A DNA stretch of 26,798 bases from assembly GCA_964547985.1 (NCBI GenBank), contig CAZJPV010000036.1, positions 1 through 26,798 of the forward strand, read 5' to 3'. Each line of letters opens with the position of its first letter. Position 1 is the first letter of the stretch. This stretch comes from JAPLJU01 sp964547985. GTDB lineage: Bacteria > Desulfobacterota > Syntrophia > Syntrophales > UBA2192. The notes beneath the pieces are model-generated. The model ran no database searches, was not told the DNA's origin, and saw only the letters and a program-made list of their open reading frames with translations. Positions 21,378 through 26,798 of the stretch are shown here, in pieces. A program made the position numbers and the translations under genes.

Positions 21378-22898
21378 TTATCTGCGGCCTCCGGGAGCAG
21401 CACCGCGTGCTCCCCCCTGCGTGGCACCACCCATTGGTTGGGCGCTCGGAGCGGCTCTGGGCGTGGCCTGGACTTTCGGGGCACTATCTTTAGGCTGGAC
21501 GACCGGGGCGGCTCTGGGTGCGACCTGCGCTTTTGAGGCATTTCTGCTGTTTTGTCCCCAACTGCTCTGCTGGCGAACCTCGTTACCCTTTCCTATACCC
21601 TGGAAAGCCTGGCCGGTTTTGCCCCGTTGAATCACGGGTCGGTCGGCCGGGCGAGCCGGTGCCTGCGGTGCAGTGGTCGGCCGGGAAATGGTGGCTTCCG
21701 GTTTGGTCGCCTTACCGGTTGGCATACCGGGTTTGGTGACTTGGGTACCGGGTTTTGGAATCGTGCTGCCAACGGCATCAGGTTGAGCAGCCCTCCCAGT
21801 AACGGTGACGGGTCCGGCCGTCCTGCCGGTTGGCATACCGGGTTTGGTGACTTGGGTACCGGTTTTTGGAATCGTGCTGCCAACGGCACCAGGTTGAGCA
21901 GCCCTCCCAGTAACGGTGCCGGGTCTGGTGGTCTGGACACCGGGCGTCCGGGTTCGGTCCGCCCTGTCGGTTGGCCGGGCCCCTTCAAATCCACGGAAGT
22001 CCCTGCGGCTGTTGACGGCCCTGCGATCTATCTGACGGTATGTTTCCCGGGTGCGCGGGTCCCTGTAAGCAACGCCTCTTCGATGGCCGGGGTCGTGCCT
22101 CCACCTGTCCATAGGGATGTTTTTCACGTTGATGTATGTGCGGTTTATATTGATGGTACGATTCGTGTGAACGATGACGTGGTGATGGGGCCAGTCCCAA
22201 TAACCCCAGGCGTTGCTCCAGAAAGCACCCACGACAAAACCCATGCCGAACCACATGAATCCGGGGGCAATCACCACCCCGGGACGGTATGGATAGACGA
22301 CATAGGGAGGATAGGCAGGCCACCACCAGGGCCCGTAAACCCAGCGGGGGTCATAGACCGGCACATACACCACCTGCGGGTTTGCAGGCTCGACCCTGAT
22401 GATTTCCCTTTCGACAACCACCACCTGTTGTTCCGTGGTCTTGAGATTTCCCGCTGCATAGGCCTTATCGCGGAGCCTCTGAACCGTGTCCATGACATCA
22501 TCCTGCTGGGACAGGAATGCGTCCCCCAGCCTCTGGGTCCATTCCGTTTTATCGCTCATCATGGAGAGCACTTCCGGAAAAGGCACGAGGGCCTTGACGC
22601 TGGCATCCCAGTTCTGCCTGTCCACTGCGTCGTTTAACGCGTTCCCCTTGAGGTTCTTGTTCTGTTTAACCCATCGGTCCGCCAGGACCACCTCCAGAGG
22701 ATAGGTCGACGCGATCAGGACCTGGCCAAGAAGTGCGTCGGGGTAAAGCGCAATGGGCGCCAGCATCTGGTCGAGTTCTTCCTGGCTGAACTTGTTGACT
22801 GTGGCCGTACTGTCCTGAGCGAATACCGGCGGCGGCACCGCAAGGAGTAGGATCAAAAGCCATACGATCACAATTCTTAAGGATTTCAAAGTTTTCAT
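21378..22898 (-). CDS. DUF3300 secreted protein with Pro/Thr/Gly-rich repeat tail
   Basis: A 506-residue protein from ATG 22898 (signal sequence M-K-T-L-K-S-L..V-F-A, cut near 27). An upstream in-frame start at 22982 would put 28 residues before the signal and is rejected. Residues about 38-250 are DUF3300: L-D-Q-M-L-A-P-I-A-L-Y-P-D-A-L-L-G-Q-V-L, then the Trp/Tyr/Pro-rich Y-D-P-R-W-V-Y-G-P-W-W-W-P and a Gly/Ala hydrophobic segment. The tail (about 330-506) is low in complexity, rich in Pro, Thr, Gly, Ala, Arg and Gln, and includes a 37-residue tandem repeat. Probably an envelope or matrix protein. It forms an operon with DUF2950. Confidence 0.85.
   Translation of the reverse strand: MKTLKSLRIVIVWLLILLLAVPPPVFAQDSTATVNKFSQEELDQMLAPIALYPDALLGQVLIASTYPLEVVLADRWVKQNKNLKGNALNDAVDRQNWDASVKALVPFPEVLSMMSDKTEWTQRLGDAFLSQQDDVMDTVQRLRDKAYAAGNLKTTEQQVVVVEREIIRVEPANPQVVYVPVYDPRWVYGPWWWPAYPPYVVYPYRPGVVIAPGFMWFGMGFVVGAFWSNAWGYWDWPHHHVIVHTNRTININRTYINVKNIPMDRWRHDPGHRRGVAYRDPRTRETYRQIDRRAVNSRRDFRGFEGARPTDRADRTRTPGVQTTRPGTVTGRAAQPGAVGSTIPKTGTQVTKPGMPTGRTAGPVTVTGRAAQPDAVGSTIPKPGTQVTKPGMPTGKATKPEATISRPTTAPQAPARPADRPVIQRGKTGQAFQGIGKGNEVRQQSSWGQNSRNASKAQVAPRAAPVVQPKDSAPKVQATPRAAPSAQPMGGATQGGARGAAPGGRR
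21715..21918. repeat. 111-bp tandem repeat inside the DUF3300 gene
   Basis: The unit beginning CCGGTTGGCATACCGGG at 21715 recurs at 21826, a period of 111 bp (37 codons, frame kept). The second copy is incomplete, ending near 21918. The copies are nearly identical over their first 90 or so bases. This suggests recent duplication and likely length variation between strains. Confidence 0.75.
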
Positions 22899-23042
22899 AT
22901 CGATCCCCGTCAGGTTTGATTGTTGATTCTTAGCACTTAACATGCCCCCCGTCAAACACGTTGATAATAATAAACGATTCATTAGGTATTCAGTTTACCT
23001 TGAACCCCATTTTCGGTTTTAAAAATTTTCAATTTTTTAAGG

Positions 23043-23077
23043 GTCAAGGCTGAAAATCCTGGGTTTGATGCCTTGAC
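23043..23077. repeat. 8-bp inverted repeat upstream of the DUF3300 gene
   Basis: GTCAAGGC (23043-23050) and GCCTTGAC (23070-23077) are exact inverse copies around a 19-base centre. They lie about 145 bases before the DUF3300 start, next to an AT-rich tract with TTGACC on the minus strand. It may be an operator or part of the promoter; the -10 is not clear. Confidence 0.35.
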
Positions 23078-23202
23078 TCATCGTCACGCGGTCTGAATGC
23101 TTAAGATAGACAAGACCATGGGGTGGGCGCAAAACACATTCTCGCAGGATATAACCCCTGCCGCACTTTCCCCTTTGCTCTGTAGTGAATTGCTCAAGAT
23201 TA

Positions 23203-23287
23203 AAACAAAACAGAAAGAGGTCACAGGCCCTATCCCGACCCGTAACCTCTCGAGATGTCTGGAGCCGATGTGGGGATTCGAACCCCA
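23203..23287. repeat. Direct repeat copy A: tRNA-Thr 3' end and downstream region
   Basis: The intact partner of repeat B (20285-20369), same orientation, offset exactly 2918 bases. It covers the last 28 bases of the tRNA gene and the hairpin terminator behind it. Confidence 0.8.
23217..23249 (-). terminator. Intrinsic terminator of tRNA-Thr
   Basis: On the minus strand a 13-base stem (23249-23237 with 23229-23217) pairs fully when G-U pairs are allowed (three of them). It is followed by TTTCTGTTTTGTTTT. It begins 11 bases after the tRNA CCA end. Confidence 0.7.
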
Positions 23288-23335
23288 GACCTAGTGATTA
23301 CGAATCACTTGCTCTACCGGCTGAGCTACATCGGC
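23260..23335 (-). tRNA. tRNA-Thr, anticodon CGT
   Basis: 76 bases including an encoded CCA. Acceptor GCCGATG pairs with CATCGGC. D-stem GCTC/GAGC. Anticodon stem AGTGA/TCACT with loop TT-CGT-AA, anticodon CGT reading ACG (threonine). Variable AGGTC. T-arm TGGGG-TTCGAAT-CCCCA. Discriminator T followed by CCA. All stems pair perfectly, so it should be functional. Confidence 0.95.
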
Positions 23336-23423
23336 TTCTTTGACGGGAAGTGATATTAATCTGCCCTTTTTTCTTTGTCAAGCGCAATCCAAGCATCGGA
23401 AATCCTCGGGGAAATCGTTGGTC

Positions 23424-23451
23424 TTGACTTTCATTATCAGTCTGGTAATAT
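23424..23451 (+). promoter_or_regulatory. Sigma-70-type promoter for the alanine racemase gene
   Basis: TTGACT (23424-23429), 16 bases, TAATAT (23446-23451). Transcription would start near 23458, which is after the possible TTG start at 23375 and 28 bases before ATG 23486. It therefore supports the ATG. Confidence 0.6.
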
Positions 23452-23485
23452 CTGCGCGACCTTCAAAGGAAAAACGGTCCCCGGG

Positions 23486-25477
23486 ATGAAAAATAGCGGT
23501 AACGCTAGGTCTAAAAAGTCAGCGGAGCAGGAGCAGCAGTACCGGAGCTGGGTGGAGGTGGACCTGGGAAAACTCACCCACAACTGGCGGGCGATCCGGA
23601 GGCTCGTGGGCCCGCAGGTCACGATCCTGCAGGTCGTCAAGGCCGATGCTTACGGCCACGGGGCCATCGAGGTGTCCAATGTCGCCCTGCAAAACGGGGT
23701 CACCCACCTGGGCGTGGCCAACGCCGACGAGGGTGTTCAGCTTCGAGTCGGCGGCATCGAAGTGCCCATCATCATTCTCAGTCCATCCATCGATTCGGAA
23801 ATCCCCGAGATCCTCAAGTACAACCTCACACCCTCCGTCTCGGACATCGGCTTTGCCCGGGCGCTCAACAGGCAGCTCAAGAAAGCGGGGATAAAGCTTC
23901 CCGTCCACATCGAGGTGGACACCGGCATGGGAAGGGGGGGGACGCTTTACGGCGAAGCCTTTGACATGATCAGGGAAGTAAACAGACTTCCCAATATCGC
24001 CATTGAGGGTATCTTTACCCACCTCTCTTCGAGCGAAGTCGAAAACGATGAGTACAACCGGAGGCAATGGGATCTCTTCAAGGGACTCCTCGAAAAACTC
24101 GAAGGGGGCGGCATCTCGATTCCTATCAAACACATGGCAAACAGCGGCGGAGTGCTCAACTTCCGCAGGTTCCACTTGGACATGGTGAGGCCGGGCATCA
24201 TGTCCTACGGCATCTACCCCTCGCCCGATCTTGAGTCGAAGGCGAAACTTCTTCCCGTGATGAGCTTCAAGACCCGTGTCATGCTCCTGAAGGAATTCCC
24301 CGAAGGGTACGGGATCGGCTACAATCGGACCTACGTCACGAAAGGGCCGACCCGCATTGCCACCATCCCCGTCGGTTACGGAGACGGCTACGGCCGCATC
24401 CTGTCCAACCAGAGCGATGTCCTGATCCGGGGGAGGCGTGCCCCCCTGGTGGGACGCGTTTCCATGGACATGTGCACCATCGACGTGACCCACATCCCGG
24501 ACTGCAGGACCGGTGACGAGGTCGTGCTCCTCGGAAGACAGGGGAAAGAGTACATATCGGCCAACGAGATCGCCGCGAAAGCCCAGACCATCAGCTACGA
24601 GATTCTCTGCGCCCTCGGAAAGAGGGCCCCGAGAGTCTTCGTTCACAAGGGGAAGGCCGACACCGTGGAGCCACGGCTCCGGCGGATCTTCATCCCCGAC
24701 GAAGAGAAGTCCTTATCGCGCATCGACAGCGTCATCCGGCGCTGTTTCCAGGCCAGGGCTGAGGACACGGAGATGGGTGATGCCATCTTCTACGAGATGT
24801 TCGAAACCCTCTTCGGCAAGGAAGACCGGCGGCTGGAGCTGCGGACGAACTTCCGCTACGACATTACCGTCGCCGATTTTTCGGCGAAGGAGGTCAGGGG
24901 CCATCCCGAAGCGATTAACTATTTCAAGGTGACGACGCATATCGAATACGCGAAGACCCTGCGGAACAACCCCTTCATCATCGGTTGTGCCCTGAACAAC
25001 CAGCAGCTCTCAGAGCTCTTCGAAGACCCTCGCTGCGAATACCGCTGGCTCCTCTTCAGCCGTGATGCCCTCTTCAAGGAAAGCGACTTCCAGGTCGATC
25101 GTGTCTGCGTGGACGATGAAGTTGTCCCCATGATCCGGTCCGGCTACACAACGCGGGGCTACGAGATCTGGTGCGGCGGCGACGTGCTCAAGAAAAAGAT
25201 CAACCGCTCTGTCCGGCTGAAAATCGACATCCAGACGAAGAAGTACAAAAGCAGCAACAACTTCTCCGTGTACCTGGTCTACCCCACCCGGGGGCTCGAC
25301 ATCTCCTTTAACCACGCCGGCACGAAACTCAAGAACGTGCGGGAGGTGAGCTTCTTCGCGGGGAAACACCCCTACCCGCAGGTAACGGTGGAAAGGGGGA
25401 AATCGATCCGCCTGATGATCAACGAGCATGACTGGGTCTTCCCGAATAGCGGTGTAACCTTCATATGGGACCTATAG
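23486..25477 (+). CDS. alr: Alanine racemase with an additional ~270-residue C-terminal region
   Basis: 663 residues from ATG 23486; a TTG at 23375 is in frame but lies before the predicted transcription start. Residues about 20-388 form a complete fold-type III alanine racemase: V-V-K-A-D-A-Y-G-H-G with PLP-Lys52, H-I-E-V-D-T-G-M-G-R, a G-Y-N-R-T-Y segment with the second catalytic Tyr279, I-P-V-G-Y-G-D-G-Y-G-R and S-M-D-M-C-T-I-D-V. It interconverts L- and D-alanine for peptidoglycan. Usual enzymes end near 360-390; here residues about 395-663 follow, rich in beta-type segments (F-I-I-G-C-A-L-N-N, Y-E-I-W-C-G-G-D-V-L) and ending V-T-F-I-W-D-L. I do not recognise this part. The ligase gene downstream uses the product. 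No clear ribosome site is close to the ATG (AAAGGA ends 15 bases before). Confidence 0.88.
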   Translation: MKNSGNARSKKSAEQEQQYRSWVEVDLGKLTHNWRAIRRLVGPQVTILQVVKADAYGHGAIEVSNVALQNGVTHLGVANADEGVQLRVGGIEVPIIILSPSIDSEIPEILKYNLTPSVSDIGFARALNRQLKKAGIKLPVHIEVDTGMGRGGTLYGEAFDMIREVNRLPNIAIEGIFTHLSSSEVENDEYNRRQWDLFKGLLEKLEGGGISIPIKHMANSGGVLNFRRFHLDMVRPGIMSYGIYPSPDLESKAKLLPVMSFKTRVMLLKEFPEGYGIGYNRTYVTKGPTRIATIPVGYGDGYGRILSNQSDVLIRGRRAPLVGRVSMDMCTIDVTHIPDCRTGDEVVLLGRQGKEYISANEIAAKAQTISYEILCALGKRAPRVFVHKGKADTVEPRLRRIFIPDEEKSLSRIDSVIRRCFQARAEDTEMGDAIFYEMFETLFGKEDRRLELRTNFRYDITVADFSAKEVRGHPEAINYFKVTTHIEYAKTLRNNPFIIGCALNNQQLSELFEDPRCEYRWLLFSRDALFKESDFQVDRVCVDDEVVPMIRSGYTTRGYEIWCGGDVLKKKINRSVRLKIDIQTKKYKSSNNFSVYLVYPTRGLDISFNHAGTKLKNVREVSFFAGKHPYPQVTVERGKSIRLMINEHDWVFPNSGVTFIWDL

Positions 25478-25509
25478 CGACCGAAGCTCGCAGTTATGAA
25501 TTCTGAATT

Positions 25510-25581
25510 TTGAGTTTTGAATTTCAGAAAGATTCAATTTTTTCAACTCAACACTCAACACTCAAAACTCAACATTCAAAA
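25510..25581. repeat. 7-base tandem repeat with an 11-bp inverted partner
   Basis: CTCAACA, CTCAACA, CTCAAAA, CTCAACA, TTCAAAA (25547-25581) in a 7-base register. TTGAGTTTTGA (25510-25520) is the exact inverse of TCAAAACTCAA (25562-25572), so the alr-ddl spacer can fold into a hairpin with a 41-base loop. No T run follows. Confidence 0.55.
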
Positions 25582-25641
25582 CTGACCTGCACCGTTCATA
25601 TTCGAAGAGATGTTTGAAAAGCAACACGGGATTCAGAGTAA

Positions 25642-26697
25642 ATGAAGAAACGACGTGTGGGAATTATTTTTGGCGGGATGTCCTCCGAGCGGGAGGTCTC
25701 TCTCAACAGCGGAAGAAATGTCTACGACAACATCGACCGGGAACTCTACGAGCCCTTTGCCATCTTCATGGACGGGACCGGTTACCTGTGGGTCCTACCC
25801 TGGCAGCTCATCTCACAGAATACCACCATTGACATATCGGAGCATTTGGAGCGGAAGGCAACGCGCATCGCTTACGAATCCCTGAAAGACACCATCGATT
25901 TTGCCTTCCTCGCCCTGCACGGAAAATATGGCGATGACGGCTGCATCCAGGGCGTCCTGGAGCTGCTCGGCATCCCCTACACGGGGCCGGGGATCCTGGC
26001 CTCGGCGCTTGGGATGGACAAGATCATCCAGCAGAAGATCCTGGCTGCCGAGGGGATCGGCGTCCCCCGGAGCGACGAGGTCACGGAGTATGAGTGGAAG
26101 ACGCACCGGGAGAGCGTGATCAAAAGACTCACGGAAAAGTTCGGCTTTCCTTTCGTGACGAAACCCTGCAGGGAGGGTTCCAGTGTCGGCGTGACGATTA
26201 TCCGGGACACCGGGAGCCTTGGGCAGGGTATCGCCGAGGCTCTGAAATGGGACAACGTGGCGCTCGTCGAGGAATTTCTGGACGGTGTGGAGTTTTCCTC
26301 GATCATCCTGGAGGAGGCCGGCGAAGCCTTTCCTTTGTCCCTCACGGAAATCTACCCCCAGAGCGAGTTTTACACTTACGACGACAAGTACATGCCGGGC
26401 CGGTGCCGGAAGTTCACACCGCCGAAGAATCTCTCTAAGGATGTGGTGGAGACAATCAAGAAAGAGGCGGTGCGCGCTTTCAAGGCCCTGGGATTCCGCT
26501 GTTACGGCCGGATCGACGGGTTTGTCCTGAAGGACGGCCGCGTCCTCATCACCGATCCGAATTCCTCGTCGGGCATGGCGCCGTCTTCTTTCTTCTTCGA
26601 GCAGGCTGCCGAACAGGGGATGCTCCCTGCCATGATCATATCCAGGCTCATAGAGGTCGCCCTCAAGATTCACCGGGAGAAAAAAGGACCACTCTAA
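25642..26697 (+). CDS. ddl: D-alanine-D-alanine ligase-like ATP-grasp enzyme
   Basis: 351 residues, close to the normal size. The N-terminal domain has the ligase signature I-I-F-G-G-M-S-S-E-R-E-V-S-L-N-S-G. The ATP-grasp part has P-Y-T-G-P-G, A-L-G-M-D-K, F-P-F-V-T-K-P-C-R-E-G-S-S-V-G-V and C-Y-G-R-I-D-G-F. The last metal/substrate motif, normally E-I-N-T-x-P-G-M-T, reads D-P-N-S-S-S-G-M-A-P-S-S (from Asp305): Glu is replaced by Asp while Asn307 is kept. It probably joins two D-alanines for peptidoglycan, supplied by the racemase upstream, but another D-amino or hydroxy acid partner is possible. The ribosome site is weak (CAGAG). The 164-base spacer to alr holds repeats, so coexpression is not certain. 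Confidence 0.82.
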   Translation: MKKRRVGIIFGGMSSEREVSLNSGRNVYDNIDRELYEPFAIFMDGTGYLWVLPWQLISQNTTIDISEHLERKATRIAYESLKDTIDFAFLALHGKYGDDGCIQGVLELLGIPYTGPGILASALGMDKIIQQKILAAEGIGVPRSDEVTEYEWKTHRESVIKRLTEKFGFPFVTKPCREGSSVGVTIIRDTGSLGQGIAEALKWDNVALVEEFLDGVEFSSIILEEAGEAFPLSLTEIYPQSEFYTYDDKYMPGRCRKFTPPKNLSKDVVETIKKEAVRAFKALGFRCYGRIDGFVLKDGRVLITDPNSSSGMAPSSFFFEQAAEQGMLPAMIISRLIEVALKIHREKKGPL

Positions 26698-26743
26698 AAG
26701 ATCGTGGCGAGTGGTTGGTGGGTAGTGTTTAGCAAGACCGAAA

Positions 26744-26792
26744 AGACAAAATAGACTAAACAGACTAAACAGACCAGATAGACCAAATAGAC
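26744..26792. repeat. 9-base tandem repeat, five units
   Basis: AGACAAAAT, AGACTAAAC, AGACTAAAC, AGACCAGAT, AGACCAAAT, then AGAC. It follows a GTGGCGAGTG tract (26703-26712) that also follows the MFS gene at 3326. No gene is seen from 26698 to the window end. Confidence 0.75.
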
Positions 26793-26798
26793 TTTTAA

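Noticed and set aside
22899..22982. Longer start for the DUF3300 gene
   Set aside because: It would place 28 residues before a clear signal sequence and would block export.
20370..23259. Integrase or transposase in the tRNA-flanked cassette
   Set aside because: Only DUF3300 and DUF2950 genes are present; no recombinase motif found on either strand.
23519..24646. 375-codon minus-strand frame opposite the racemase
   Set aside because: It lies fully under catalytic motifs of the racemase; no ribosome site or family features.
26744..26792. CRISPR-like array
   Set aside because: Units are 9 bases with no spacers and no cas genes; it is a simple tandem repeat.

Overview
The window looks like chromosomal DNA of a strictly anaerobic, moderately GC-rich Deltaproteobacterium (Desulfobacterota, Syntrophales/Syntrophobacterales-like). 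This is inferred from gene content: an N-type (Na+-type) F-ATPase operon, RsbRD_N and multi-PAS sensors, a 2-hydroxyacyl-CoA dehydratase-type subunit pair, a DUF2284 cysteine-rich protein, a cytidylate-kinase-like protein with a Cys-rich leader, and 7-9 bp AT-rich repeats in the spacers. No rRNA, CRISPR array, transposase or integrase gene was seen.

Layout. Positions 1-1250: 3' part of a class-V aminotransferase, a 61-aa membrane protein and a two-way terminator. 1251-3321: a divergent pair, a LysM membrane protein (-) and an Fsr-like MFS exporter (+), each with a recognisable promoter. 3322-3800: non-coding repeat mosaic. 3801-16207: a 12.4-kb block all on the minus strand. In transcription order it is PAS2-LuxR regulator, membrane-anchored RsbRD_N protein, atpD-C-Q-R-B-E-F-A-G, cytidylate-kinase-like protein, triple-PAS protein, soluble RsbRD_N protein. 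16539-20196 (+): DUF2284 protein, 4HBT thioesterase and two 2-hydroxyacyl-CoA dehydratase-type subunits. 20285-23335: DUF3300 and DUF2950 secreted proteins lying between an intact tRNA-Thr(CGT) and a partial copy of that tRNA's 3' end plus its terminator. 23486-26697 (+): alanine racemase with a 270-residue extra C-terminal region, then a D-Ala-D-Ala ligase-like ATP-grasp enzyme. The window ends in a 9-bp tandem repeat.

How the genes work together. The nine atp genes encode a complete N-ATPase with no separate delta gene; the long b subunit carries a delta-like C-terminus. The c subunit has the Gln, Glu-Ser and Tyr residues typical of Na+-binding rings. The operon is bracketed by two homologous pairs of sensor proteins (PAS repeat protein plus RsbRD_N protein, one pair on each side). 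A perfect 7-6-7 palindrome lies between the LuxR-type regulator and the rest of the block. I read the block as a candidate, apparently undescribed, sensor-controlled sodium-pump module; the regulatory link is inference. The second interesting unit is the tRNA-flanked DUF3300/DUF2950 cassette, whose 85-bp direct repeats look like attachment-site remnants.
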